A model generated the notes under the pieces. The model made no database searches and had not been told where the DNA came from. It was given only the letters and a program-made list of their open reading frames with translations. A DNA stretch of 64,000 nt from Bacillota bacterium (GTDB lineage: Bacteria > Bacillota > Clostridia > Christensenellales > Christensenellaceae): NCBI GenBank assembly GCA_023393165.1, contig JAEWMJ010000029.1:33863-97862 (forward strand), written 5' to 3'. A program made the position numbers and the translations under genes. Shown here piece after piece: positions 9,015 to 17,130 of this stretch. Numbering within the stretch: the stretch's first letter is position 1; every line of letters begins with the position of its first letter.

Positions 9015-9044
9015 ATCCCTCCAATATCCCTCCAATATCCCTCC
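9015..9044. repeat. Triple ATCCCTCC repeat, candidate integrase arm sites
   Basis: Three exact copies of ATCCCTCC at 9015-9022, 9026-9033 and 9037-9044, with an 11-base period that keeps them on one face of the helix. The same motif occurs twice at 9340-9359 and in degenerate form at 18082-18101, each time near an attachment copy or integrase 3' end. I infer arm-type integrase binding sites. Confidence 0.55.
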
Positions 9045-9210
9045 GATTTCCTGAAATTCTTAAAAAACAGCTATTTTAATAAATCGCATTAAACAGGGAT
9101 TATTGGAGTCGCAAGCTCGGAAAACGGCTTTGCAATCAACTTTTTTCGGGTTCTGGGTTCCACTATAGGGTGCTGGGTTCCACCCCGTTCCGGATAGCAC
9201 CAAAAACTCA

Positions 9211-9260
9211 AAATCCATTGGTAGCGATACCGTGCCGGTTCGAGTCCGGCCACCGGCACC
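9211..9260 (+). repeat. Attachment site: 3' part of a tRNA-Leu gene (copy 1)
   Basis: The sequence runs from the anticodon-loop end through the variable arm, the T arm (GCCGG TTCGAGT CCGGC) and the acceptor strand CACCGGCACCA. The preceding bases CTCAAA fit the loop of a CAA-anticodon tRNA-Leu. The matching 5' half (GCCGGTG...) is absent, so this is a fragment and not a functional gene. The first 36 bases are identical to 17987-18022, and the 50-base copies differ at two positions. It is read as an island boundary (att core). Confidence 0.85.
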
Positions 9261-9266
9261 ACTCAG

Positions 9267-9291
9267 AAACCGCATTCCTATGCGGTTTTTT
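9267..9291 (+). terminator. tRNA-type intrinsic terminator after att copy 1
   Basis: Stem AAACCGCAT / ATGCGGTTT with loop TCCT followed by TTTT. It presumably is the old terminator of the tRNA-Leu gene carried along with its 3' end. Confidence 0.75.
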
Positions 9292-9339
9292 GTTTGCCTT
9301 AAATCAACCGCAAAACGGATTTTGTCTTGTTTTTTCCGC

Positions 9340-9359
9340 ATCCCTCCCAGCATCCCTCC
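9340..9359. repeat. Paired ATCCCTCC repeats between att and integrase
   Basis: Two copies, 9340-9347 and 9352-9359, spaced 12 bases, between the attachment copy and the integrase stop codon. This is the same motif as at 9015-9044. They are candidate integrase arm sites. Confidence 0.5.
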
Positions 9360-9443
9360 TGAAGCTCTGAAACCCGCATTCTTATCAGTAAAATCCGGGG
9401 TCAAAAATCCCGCGCTTTAAAAATGTGATGCAATTGCAACAGA

Positions 9444-10598
9444 TTATCTGGGATAGGCTCCGATAATCGCATTTGCTGCGGCAACCTTAGAAGTAAAATC
9501 CAGATGCGTATAAATATTTGCTGTTGTGGAAATATCGCTGTGCCCCAGCCATTCCTGGATTTCTTTCAGGCTCACGCCATTTGCGTACAACAAACTTGCA
9601 CAGCTGTGCCTTAAATCATGAAAACGGATTTTTCTTTGGCCGTGTTTTTTCAGCAGGATCTCAAAATGCTCCGTAATATAATTCGGACTTATACGAACGC
9701 CGCATTCGTCCACATAAATATATTCAAGATAATCCTGGCAGTATGCCCCTCCGCAAGCTCTCTTATTCTCCTCCTGTTCTGCTTTCATTTTCAAAAGAAA
9801 TTGCTTAAAGGGTTCCACCAACGGGAGCGTCCGGCAACTTGATTTTGTCTTTGTACGGTCCTTCACTACTGTTACGACTTTTCCGTCTAATAAAGCTTCG
9901 GTCACAATATGCCTGATCATAAACGTCTTCTTCTCAAAGTCTATAGCGTCCCATTTCAGCCCAACAATCTCACTTCTGCGCAGCCCGTAAAATGCCCCCA
10001 TAATCACCGCAAACTCCAGCCTGTCGCCTCTGGCAGCCTCAAACAGGGTCTGCAGCTCTTCCCCATTGTAAGTACTACCAACAAATTTTTCTTTTCTGGG
10101 ACGTTCCGTCCGGTCGGCAGGATTGTAATCGATCAGGCCTAGCTTCAAAGCATGCTGCAATGCCTTTCGTATATTTGCGTGCCGGTGGATGATGGTATTG
10201 GCGCTCAAGCCCTTTTCATTCAGTTCGTAGTCATAAAAATCCTGTATATCCTTGGGCTTCAGATCCTTCAGTTTGATCTTTTTGGGCTTAAAGTATGGAA
10301 CGATCCGAGTCTTGATCATAGAACAGTATGCTGAGTAAGTTGTTTCCTCCACATTATGCTTCATCATCTTAAGCCAGCTTAATAGAAAATCCGTAAGTAA
10401 TATTTCATTCTCATCTTCTTTCTGATTTTCCTCGAAATTCGTTCTTTCTTCTATCAGCATTTCTTCTGCTTTTTTTCTGTTGCCTTTTACCTGCAGTCCC
10501 GTGCTGATTGATTTTGTCTGGCGGTTCCCATTAATATCCATGTAATTCAGGATAATATGAAAATAACCATTCTTCTCTCGCAGATGTCCTGCTACCAT
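9444..10598 (-). CDS. int: Tyrosine integrase of the tRNA-Leu island
   Basis: A 384-residue phage/ICE-type integrase. The N-terminal part holds the AP2-like arm-binding segment (YFHIILNYMDINGNRQTKSI), the middle the SAM-like core-binding domain, and the C-terminal part the catalytic domain with Arg of GLRRSEIVGLKW, HDLRHSCASL, LGHSDISTT and the nucleophile Tyr of ANIYTHLD. It would integrate the island at the 3' end of tRNA-Leu. It lies 180 bases inside the left attachment copy, with an excisionase-like gene just upstream, the classical att-int-xis order. A closely related C-terminal fragment survives at 18113-18220. All catalytic residues are present, so it may be active. Confidence 0.93.
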   Translation of the reverse strand: MVAGHLREKNGYFHIILNYMDINGNRQTKSISTGLQVKGNRKKAEEMLIEERTNFEENQKEDENEILLTDFLLSWLKMMKHNVEETTYSAYCSMIKTRIVPYFKPKKIKLKDLKPKDIQDFYDYELNEKGLSANTIIHRHANIRKALQHALKLGLIDYNPADRTERPRKEKFVGSTYNGEELQTLFEAARGDRLEFAVIMGAFYGLRRSEIVGLKWDAIDFEKKTFMIRHIVTEALLDGKVVTVVKDRTKTKSSCRTLPLVEPFKQFLLKMKAEQEENKRACGGAYCQDYLEYIYVDECGVRISPNYITEHFEILLKKHGQRKIRFHDLRHSCASLLYANGVSLKEIQEWLGHSDISTTANIYTHLDFTSKVAAANAIIGAYPR

Positions 10599-10697
10599 TG
10601 AAATTACCTCCTCAAAAAATGTAACAGATCAAATTCACCTACCATTGACAAAAATAGTGTAGCAGGCTTCTTTAAAAATCACAAATGTGTCAGAATC

Positions 10698-10916
10698 TTA
10701 TTTATACAGCCTCCAGGAATCCAGATACTCAAAAATATAGAGCTTCGGTATTTTGTAGGCCCGCCCAATCCGGAAATGTTTGATTCTGTTTTCATGGAGC
10801 AAACGGTATCCGGTTTTGACACTGATATCCCCCAGCATTCTGCACATCTGTTCTACACCAACAACATCCGGATAATCTTTAAAAATCAAATCATAAGCTT
10901 CATTATTTTTCAGCAT
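10698..10916 (-). CDS. Excisionase-like small DNA-binding protein of the island
   Basis: A 72-residue basic helix-turn-helix protein (EAYDLIFKDYPDVVGVEQM, then MLGDISVKTGYRLLHENRIKHF, then RAYKIPKLYIFEYLDSW), similar along its length to the protein at 8678-8920. It would bind near the attachment site and favour excision by the integrase 100 bases downstream on the same strand. The ATG has AGGAGGGGAC upstream. It belongs to the MerR-like/Xis fold on pattern, not on any search. Confidence 0.75.
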   Translation of the reverse strand: MLKNNEAYDLIFKDYPDVVGVEQMCRMLGDISVKTGYRLLHENRIKHFRIGRAYKIPKLYIFEYLDSWRLYK

Positions 10917-11024
10917 ATCAGTCCCCTCCTGCTATTCATATCAAAGGAATAGTGCGTCCTTTCGTAATTAAAATAAAAAAGCCGCCAACAGCAGCTAATA
11001 ACCTAAATTTAATTGTTTTGAAAG

Positions 11025-11315
11025 CTACTTTATGTAACGCTTAAGCTCCTCATAAAAATTCTCCCGTGTACCTGCCAGGAGAACTATTACCAATTTATTA
11101 TCTTCTTCAAATATCTGATAAGCGATTTCATAATTTGTCCGATTGTAAAACACATCATAGCAGTATATGCCTGCGAGGTCACCTGTTTTCAGTTCCCCTA
11201 TATATGGATCGTTTCCAATCTTTTGAAGTGCAATAAAAAAAGCTGCTTTGAGATTCTTTTCCTTTACCTTCTTCAGGTATCTCTCTGCAGCCTTCATAAA
11301 TCTTATTTCATACAT
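11025..11315 (-). CDS. RelE/ParE-superfamily toxin
   Basis: A 96-residue toxin-like protein with the compact RelE/ParE pattern: the N-terminal strand YEIRFMKAAERYLKKVKE, a helical pair, and a C-terminal strand set with YEIAYQIFEEDNKLVIVLLAGTRENFYEEL. Members cleave mRNA on the ribosome or poison gyrase; which applies here cannot be told. The ATG lies three bases after the stop of the AbrB-type antitoxin, so the two are co-translated, antitoxin first. It lies inside the tRNA-Leu island, where such a pair would help keep the island in the population. Confidence 0.78.
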   Translation of the reverse strand: MYEIRFMKAAERYLKKVKEKNLKAAFFIALQKIGNDPYIGELKTGDLAGIYCYDVFYNRTNYEIAYQIFEEDNKLVIVLLAGTRENFYEELKRYIK

Positions 11316-11318
11316 GAT

Positions 11319-11657
11319 TTATTCCTCCGTACCAAAAATATCCTCCATGTTGGCTCCGCCGCCGCTTTTAGCGATACCTTCGGCTTCCTCCATCATAGCT
11401 TCTACTGCAGGCCGGATTTTTTTACTTGTTTCTTTGAACTTTTCAAGCAATTCCTGCCCCTGGTATCCTTGAGAAATTAAATCTGCAAGAATCTGTTCTG
11501 CAAACTCTCCGCTCAGATTTTCCTTAATCGGACGTATAATCAGGTATTCTCCTTTGAAAATACATTCGGCTTCCTTGCCCATACCCAAAGCCTCAAAGTA
11601 TTTTTGAGGGATCGTAAGTTGCCGTTTTTCCGATATACGGATAATTTTTCTTTCCAT
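11319..11657 (-). CDS. AbrB-type antitoxin
   Basis: An N-terminal swapped-hairpin (AbrB/MazE) DNA-binding domain: MERKIIRISEKRQLTIPQK followed by GMGKEAECIFKGEYLIIRP. The C-terminal arm is acidic and helical and would wrap the toxin. I chose the ATG at 11657, with AGGAGC six bases upstream, giving 112 residues. A TTG at 11684 with AGGAGG upstream would add nine residues and is a real alternative. It lies directly upstream of the RelE-like toxin. The large palindrome at 11726-11767, just upstream, is the probable autoregulatory operator. Confidence 0.75.
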   Translation of the reverse strand: MERKIIRISEKRQLTIPQKYFEALGMGKEAECIFKGEYLIIRPIKENLSGEFAEQILADLISQGYQGQELLEKFKETSKKIRPAVEAMMEEAEGIAKSGGGANMEDIFGTEE

Positions 11658-11725
11658 CGATATGCTCCTAACCGAAGCTTCCAATATTATTCCTCCTTTA
11701 TAGTATGCACTGTCGAAAACAAACT

Positions 11726-11767
11726 ATACCAGTTTCTTTGTTTTCAATATAACAAAGAAATTGGTAT
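11726..11767. promoter_or_regulatory. Toxin-antitoxin operator palindrome
   Basis: Two 17-base arms, ATACCAGTTTCTTTGTT and AACAAAGAAATTGGTAT, match at 16 of 17 positions around an 8-base spacer. It lies 40-70 bases upstream of the antitoxin start, over the expected promoter. It is read as the binding site for the AbrB-type antitoxin or its complex with the toxin. Confidence 0.65.
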
Positions 11768-11809
11768 ATGTCAAAATATTAAAAATCAAAAGCTACAGTC
11801 CTAAATGGT

Positions 11810-11932
11810 TTATGCTTCCTCCATCAACGTCCTGGCCTTTTCATCCTTGCGCTCCTCGCTGCCGCAATGCCGCTACCCGCCAAATATTAGAACGGCAAGA
11901 ATAAAAATTGCAGTCAATCCCTTTACATTCAA
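11810..11932 (-). pseudogene. Possible broken small membrane protein
   Basis: A minus-strand frame reads GLTAIFILAVLIFGG, a membrane-like segment, then a TAG, then a charged tail (RHCGSEERKDEKARTLMEEA) and a stop. It could be a decayed 40-residue membrane protein or chance. No family is recognised. Confidence 0.25.
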
Positions 11933-11950
11933 TCACTGTTATTAGCCAGA

Positions 11951-14317
11951 TCATTGTGCCCATTGGGAATGCGCTATCCGTCCCCCGTCCGTTGCGTTAA
12001 ATATAAAGGGTCCATAGGTCAAAGTTGCCGGGTCACTATAGTCCGTATAAACAAACCAGGCCGGCACATAGATTGCGCCGTTGGGGTCGTCTTTGTCTTT
12101 CAGCGGCGTCATCTTCAGTTCCATACGGTTTATACCGAGCGGCGAGGGCAAATTTGAAGCCTGGGATAAAAGTTCTGTCCTTATTTTTTCCTGCATATCG
12201 GAAAACGGCATCAGCTCCGCGTTGTCCGTAACCTTCCCCGTCAACTGTACCGGCTGCGTAAACTCCATGCTCTGCATGTTTCCGTCCTCGTCAATATAAA
12301 CATAAAACATGTCGCCTTTCCAGTTTGGCGGCTCATAGGCATAATTTTCATAAGTGCTGCGGGTTCCCCCCCCAACAAAGGCTTCCTGAATGCCGCCCAT
12401 GTTTTGCGCAAGGCAGATATAATATCCCTTGGATACCGGCGTTTTGCCCTGCCAGTCCAAATTGCTGAGATTTTGGGAGTATTCCTCATAGCCGTATAAA
12501 TACGCTTTTTCGTAGCTTTCGGGCGCATAGCCTGCAATTCCTAGTTGGGAAAGCGTTTTAAGCGCCGCTTCTTCCGCTTCTTCCGGCGTTATTTTATAAG
12601 TTCCCTTTACGCTCAATGCCTGACCGTCATTTGTTTTGGAAAAAGCCAGCTGCGATTCCGGCAGCGCCATCATGCCGTTACAGTAGAAAAATGAAATATT
12701 GGAAAAGCCGACGGCCCCATATCCCCCGTCTTTCAGCTCTACCCAGTAGTAGGAGCGTTTGTCTGTATTAGTGTCCAAAGTTGTATCCGTAGCGTACTTC
12801 TTCGGGCTCTTATCCGGCGCATCCCGCATCTGGTCCTGCATCTGCTGCCGGCGCGTTTTATCGGTGTTTCCATCCATCACGTCAATCCGCTCCTGATAGT
12901 CAGCCTTGGTCATAACGGGCCTTTCGAGCATTTTTTTATTACCGACAAAATAGCTGATCCATTTGTTAATCTGGTCCTGAGAAAAAGTCCCCTTGGTCGC
13001 CTTATATTCCGGATAAGATGAAACTTCCGGCATTGTAACGGCCGTGTTGATCTGTATGACGGAGTTATCTTTCTTCAGCGTTTCCTGCCAGTTTTCAGGG
13101 GCGTCGTACTGTAAGCGCGGGGAGTCGCTGGCTATGCCTGCAGAGCTTTCTGGTTCTGTTTCCGCAGCTATGCTTGCGGACGGTTTCGCGGCCTGTACCG
13201 GCGTTCCCGTCCCCTGCCCGGTTGCGGCCACCTGCACTGGCTGGCATGCAGTTGTAAAGCAGCTGACGATCAACACCGCTGTGATTGACAAGGCGGCAAC
13301 CTTTACGCCCGTGCGGCTTTTGCCAGCAGCATAAATGCCCCGTACGCGTTTCTCCGCCGTCCTTCTGGCATTTCCGGACGCCATACCCAACATCCGCTGG
13401 CCCTGCGGTTTGCCCGCAGACATGGACACGATCAGGTGCGCGTAGCTGTTCTTTTCGCTGCCGCTCAATTTCTGCGCTACCGCGTTGTCACAAGCAACCT
13501 CCATGTCCGTGCGCATCTGCCTTGCCGCCAACCAAAAGATTGGATTAAACCAGTACACCGCCTGCATGAGCGAAATCAATACGGATACAGCATGATCCCA
13601 ACGTTTATAATGCATCAGCTCATGACGTAGAGCAAAAAGGATTCGCTCGTCATCTCCGGCCAGGATGATCTCCATTGGCATCAGTATAGTTTGCGGGCCA
13701 AACAGCGCCGGCGTGGCCAGGCCGCAGGTGCCCACAATTTTAATATTCCCGCGCACGCCCAGGCTGCGTTTGCAGGCTTCCAAAAGCTCAGTTAAATGCG
13801 CCGTTGGTTCAAATCCTTCTTTCTGTACTTTTATCCGCATCAGCATCCAGGATAAAAGCAGGTATACGGTATACCCCCCAACACCCAACAGCCAGACGGA
13901 TAACAGAATGGTCTGCAGTTTCGCAGCGGATGCCCTCGGCGTTTCCGCCGTCTGGTTTGCAGCGGCGGGAGTTACATTCTGCCTCGGCAAATCTTGCACG
14001 GGAGCATCCTTGGCGGTATTACCCGCAGCTTGCGTGGTTGACGCGGCTGTTTCGCCCGTACCATTTACTGCCTGTACAGCCGGTGCGGATGCCGCACTCT
14101 GCTGTGTTTGAACGGCAGCATACGCCGGTATCTGGATCAGCCGCAGGCCACTGTCCGGGGTAAAGGGCATCAGCAGCCTTGCAATCAGGATGAACCAAAC
14201 AAGGTAGTGAAGACGGGGGGACATTTTTTTGCCCATTATTTTTTTAACAGCCATAATTGCCGCAAACAGTATTATTGAATAAACGGATATTTCAAACAAG
14301 GTATTCAATATATCCAT
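11951..14317 (-). CDS. BlaR1/MecR1-like M56 membrane metalloprotease sensor
   Basis: A 788-residue membrane protein. It starts with the BlaR1-type N-terminal module: membrane segments at about 5-25, 35-55 and 137-160, the zinc-protease motif HELMH at 232-236 with Glu273 downstream, and a further membrane segment at about 333-352 followed by an external C-terminal region of about 430 residues. In BlaR1/MecR1 the sensor is a penicillin-binding domain; here no SxxK/SxN/KTG set is evident and the ectodomain is unrecognised, so the signal is probably not a beta-lactam. It should relay a signal by proteolysis of the BlaI-type repressor encoded 13 bases upstream. It lies in the tRNA-Leu island. Confidence 0.82.
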   Translation of the reverse strand: MDILNTLFEISVYSIILFAAIMAVKKIMGKKMSPRLHYLVWFILIARLLMPFTPDSGLRLIQIPAYAAVQTQQSAASAPAVQAVNGTGETAASTTQAAGNTAKDAPVQDLPRQNVTPAAANQTAETPRASAAKLQTILLSVWLLGVGGYTVYLLLSWMLMRIKVQKEGFEPTAHLTELLEACKRSLGVRGNIKIVGTCGLATPALFGPQTILMPMEIILAGDDERILFALRHELMHYKRWDHAVSVLISLMQAVYWFNPIFWLAARQMRTDMEVACDNAVAQKLSGSEKNSYAHLIVSMSAGKPQGQRMLGMASGNARRTAEKRVRGIYAAGKSRTGVKVAALSITAVLIVSCFTTACQPVQVAATGQGTGTPVQAAKPSASIAAETEPESSAGIASDSPRLQYDAPENWQETLKKDNSVIQINTAVTMPEVSSYPEYKATKGTFSQDQINKWISYFVGNKKMLERPVMTKADYQERIDVMDGNTDKTRRQQMQDQMRDAPDKSPKKYATDTTLDTNTDKRSYYWVELKDGGYGAVGFSNISFFYCNGMMALPESQLAFSKTNDGQALSVKGTYKITPEEAEEAALKTLSQLGIAGYAPESYEKAYLYGYEEYSQNLSNLDWQGKTPVSKGYYICLAQNMGGIQEAFVGGGTRSTYENYAYEPPNWKGDMFYVYIDEDGNMQSMEFTQPVQLTGKVTDNAELMPFSDMQEKIRTELLSQASNLPSPLGINRMELKMTPLKDKDDPNGAIYVPAWFVYTDYSDPATLTYGPFIFNATDGGRIAHSQWAQ

Positions 14318-14330
14318 AAGTAAATTCCTT

Positions 14331-14708
14331 TCATTCCTTTCCGGAGCTCAGGCTGTCTATCAGATTCTTCAATTCCGCTTTGTCCTGCTCATTAAGGCCG
14401 CTTTCCCTGATCATGCAGGTCAAAAACATCTTGGTGCTGTTATCGGTCAGTTTGGAGATCATATACCGGCTTTCATTTTGTACGCATTGTTCTCTCTTAA
14501 CCGCCGGATAATACGCGCGGTTGCCGCTCACCAGTTTATACGCAAGGTATCCGGTCTCGCATAGCTTCCGCAGATACGTTGAGAAGGTACTTTTCTGCCA
14601 GTTGACTGCATTGGCCATCTCCTCCATAATTTCTGCGAGAAACATAGGGTGGTGTTTCCACAGTGTTTCCATAATAATCCATTCTTGTTTTGAAAGCGCA
14701 TCTTTCAT
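14331..14708 (-). CDS. BlaI/MecI-family repressor
   Basis: A 125-residue winged-helix repressor: the N-terminal segment LSKQEWIIMETLWKHHPMFL, then TFSTYLRKLCETGYLAYKL as recognition region and wing, then a C-terminal dimerisation helix region. The start is placed at the ATG at 14708 because GGAGG lies eight bases upstream; a longer frame to 14732 has no such site. It is paired with the M56 sensor protease directly downstream, the usual BlaI-BlaR1 arrangement. It is likely to repress its own promoter at 14767-14796. The regulated target other than this operon is not evident, since no beta-lactamase gene is in the window. Confidence 0.85.
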   Translation of the reverse strand: MKDALSKQEWIIMETLWKHHPMFLAEIMEEMANAVNWQKSTFSTYLRKLCETGYLAYKLVSGNRAYYPAVKREQCVQNESRYMISKLTDNSTKMFLTCMIRESGLNEQDKAELKNLIDSLSSGKE

Positions 14709-14766
14709 TTTTAGCCTCCAATTACACAGCACAATATATTTTATTCGTATAACCTTTATGTTTATT

Positions 14767-14796
14767 ATTATAAACTAGTATATTTTGGTATGTCAA
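14767..14796 (-). promoter_or_regulatory. Promoter and palindromic operator of the BlaI/BlaR1-like operon
   Basis: On the minus strand, TTGACA (14796-14791) and TATAAT (14772-14767) are separated by 18 bases. The near-palindrome ATAAACTAGTATAT (14770-14783, centre ACTAGT) overlaps the -10 region and spacer, the position expected for a BlaI-type operator. Confidence 0.6.
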
Positions 14797-14921
14797 TATG
14801 GTTTTTAACTAAGAAAAAGAAATTAACAACTGGATTATATGGGCTTAGTTGAGTTCAGGTCGCTCTAGCCGTAGTTAATGACATGCAAAAACCACAGATG
14901 GAGGTTAAACATCATACAGAA

Positions 14922-14949
14922 AAAAGAGCGGTATACCAACCGCTCTTTT
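14922..14949 (-). terminator. Terminator of the sigma/anti-sigma operon
   Basis: Perfect 11-base arms AAAAGAGCGGT / ACCGCTCTTTT directly after the stop codon at 14954; on the minus strand the stem is followed by a run of T. Confidence 0.8.
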
Positions 14950-14953
14950 GGAT

Positions 14954-16168
14954 TCAATTTAATTGAATATTTATTGCTTGATCCTCAAATGATTTTGATG
15001 AATTATATGGCACAAGCTTTAATTCTTTGCATCCCTGTTTTGGGAACGGGATCGCAAGTCTTCCAATGTACTCGTAATTTGGCCCGCTGTTTGCAACAAA
15101 ATCCATATAGCTGCCGTTTGGCTGATTGCTTTTTATTTCTTCCCCATCCAGATATGCTTTAAAATCATATTCTAATAAAGAACTGTCATTTTGGGAATCA
15201 AGCCATATAAAATTGATTGAGATTTCGGTGGATTTTATATTCGCATCTTTTATTTCAAATTTATGGCCGTCGATCGTATAAATTTTTTGAGAAACTGCAA
15301 CTTTCATTTTATTGTCAGCATTGATTTCAAAAGGTACATTAATCTGACCGTTATGATTGAATTCTCCGCCATATCCTTTATCTTTGTCTACGAGCATATC
15401 CGCCATATCTAACACCAAGGTTAATTGTTTTTCTCCTGACAACCCTTTTAAAGAAGCGCCGCTGTATTCTACTGTCACAGTAACTATACCATTTTCACTG
15501 ATCGCAGTATGGAGGGCCGAATAACCTGGATCACTCGTTTTTCCGTCGACAAGAATATGAGAACTTGTTATTGAAGGAAAAGATTTTTGACTTCCCGCCG
15601 GCATTTGACTATAAAGCTTCTCGAACTCATCCGACATAGGTATCATTAAACCGATTGCTGAGCCGTCGACTGTATATTTAAGATACAGTTTTTCCCCGTC
15701 ATACAATGCTTCATTTATTGTAACAGCTCCCACTTTTTGCAGCCAATCATCCGGGTATTGTTTCTCATAAAGTTCAGGATTAATGTCAGTTCTTGAATCT
15801 GTTGCAGCTATTACGGTTTGTCCTTTGCTTTCTGTTGGTTTCTGAACAACTATACCATTAACTTCCGGTCGCACCGACTGATCTGTATTCATATATTGCA
15901 GCACTGAGTCAAAAGCATTTTTTATTGCTGCTCTTGCATCTGGCACAGCCACTACTATGATAGCGGCTACTGCAAGGCATGCCGCCAAAGGCACAGCCCA
16001 TTTGTATCGTCGCTTAGTTATGTTTTGTTTTTGAGTAATACCAGCCAGTACGCTATTATATATTTTGGATTTTGATTCCGCAGGCATATCAAATTCCATT
16101 TCATGGTCAAGCAGCCTATCCAAATTTTCCATATCCATATTTTTAATGTTGTTTTCATAACTGCTCAT
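14954..16168 (-). CDS. Membrane anti-sigma factor (DUF4179-like)
   Basis: A 404-residue protein with an acidic cytoplasmic N-terminus (about 1-55), a basic stretch KRRYKW, one membrane segment at about 57-77 and an external domain of about 325 residues. Proteins with this layout (DUF4179 group) are encoded beside sigma-70 family factors and hold them inactive until an external signal arrives. The start overlaps the sigma gene by 14 bases and AAAGGAG precedes it. The external domain ends in strand-rich repeats; the ligand is unknown. It sits in the tRNA-Leu island and forms a two-gene operon closed by the terminator at 14922-14949. Confidence 0.72.
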   Translation of the reverse strand: MSSYENNIKNMDMENLDRLLDHEMEFDMPAESKSKIYNSVLAGITQKQNITKRRYKWAVPLAACLAVAAIIVVAVPDARAAIKNAFDSVLQYMNTDQSVRPEVNGIVVQKPTESKGQTVIAATDSRTDINPELYEKQYPDDWLQKVGAVTINEALYDGEKLYLKYTVDGSAIGLMIPMSDEFEKLYSQMPAGSQKSFPSITSSHILVDGKTSDPGYSALHTAISENGIVTVTVEYSGASLKGLSGEKQLTLVLDMADMLVDKDKGYGGEFNHNGQINVPFEINADNKMKVAVSQKIYTIDGHKFEIKDANIKSTEISINFIWLDSQNDSSLLEYDFKAYLDGEEIKSNQPNGSYMDFVANSGPNYEYIGRLAIPFPKQGCKELKLVPYNSSKSFEDQAINIQLN

Positions 16169-16712
16169 AATTCAAAACTCCTTTCAGTATAGTTCTCAAT
16201 TTTATATACCCTCTGGATACACGCTTATCCACGGTATTAGTAGTGATCCCTAACTGCTTTGCTATCTGCCCGCTGTTTTCTCCAAAGTAGAATTTTCGTA
16301 TGAAAATCTCACGGTCTGTATTTTCCATAGAAAGTATACAGTCTGCGATTTCCTGTGATGTTTCAGAATCCATAACTTTCTGTTCGATGTTTTCATTCAT
16401 ATCGATCGTTTCATAAAGAACATCTGTACTTTCATATTTCAGCTTTTTTATTTTTTTTCGGAAAACATCTATAGATTTTTTCTGGGAAAGCACGCATATA
16501 AAAGCTTTAAGGCTCCCACGTTCAGGATCAATAACATTTCTTTTTTTAAAAACATCAATGAAAATATCACTCACACAGTCTTCTATTTCGCCTTGGTCAC
16601 AGACGGTTTTTAGGTTGTTGCGGACAATCGTGTAAACATAGGGCATATATAAATCCATTGCTTTCTTGATTCCATCTTCTGGTTTGCTTTTCAATAATTC
16701 TATATCATCCAT
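16155..16712 (-). CDS. RNA polymerase sigma factor, sigma-70/ECF family
   Basis: Region 2 (KAMDLYMPYVYTIVRNNLKT, then DCVSDIFIDVFKKR) and region 4 with a helix-turn-helix (GQIAKQLGITTNTVDKRVSR) are both present. The start is taken as the ATG at 16712 (GGGGTGA upstream), giving 185 residues; a longer frame to 16748 lacks a site. It would direct polymerase to a small set of genes, probably including its own operon, under control of the overlapping membrane anti-sigma gene. Regulon members cannot be told from the sequence. Confidence 0.85.
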   Translation of the reverse strand: MDDIELLKSKPEDGIKKAMDLYMPYVYTIVRNNLKTVCDQGEIEDCVSDIFIDVFKKRNVIDPERGSLKAFICVLSQKKSIDVFRKKIKKLKYESTDVLYETIDMNENIEQKVMDSETSQEIADCILSMENTDREIFIRKFYFGENSGQIAKQLGITTNTVDKRVSRGYIKLRTILKGVLNYEQL

Positions 16713-16748
16713 CAAATCACCCCGCCTTGATTGTTTTTGAGATCTCAC

Positions 16749-17130
16749 CTATATATTCGCAGCAGCAGAAAAAAACTGACATAAGATAAAAAAAAAGTGT
16801 CAATAAATTTATTTAACTAGGATTTTGATACTGAAGTTGATTATAATCGTTGAAATCATGTACAACGGAAGATGGTTCTTTGATATGCCCATGCATTTTA
16901 AAAACATAGAAATCAGATTATCATTTCCAAACAATGAACCATGTTTATAAATATCATTTTTTACTGATCTCAATTATACTTCGATTTCGTTCTGAGGAAA
17001 TCATAAATAATCCTCAGTAATTATTGACGCTTTTGAATGAATCAAGTAAACTAATTTTCAGTAGTTTTTATATTTGCATGCTTCTCATTATTGCTATTAT
17101 GAAAATCCTAGTCTATGGATAATGGAACAA
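16749..17130. other. Intergenic, A+T-rich, no gene seen
   Basis: Separates the sigma gene from the 204-residue ORF downstream. It probably holds the sigma promoter. No coding frame or clear hairpin is seen. Confidence 0.5.

Noticed and set aside
9200..9260. Intact tRNA-Leu gene
   Set aside because: The 5' half with GCCGGTG and the D arm is absent; only the 3' half is present.
9060..9404. Minus-strand ORF of 114 codons over the attachment site
   Set aside because: It runs through the tRNA-Leu fragment and its terminator and has no ribosome-binding site or family resemblance.
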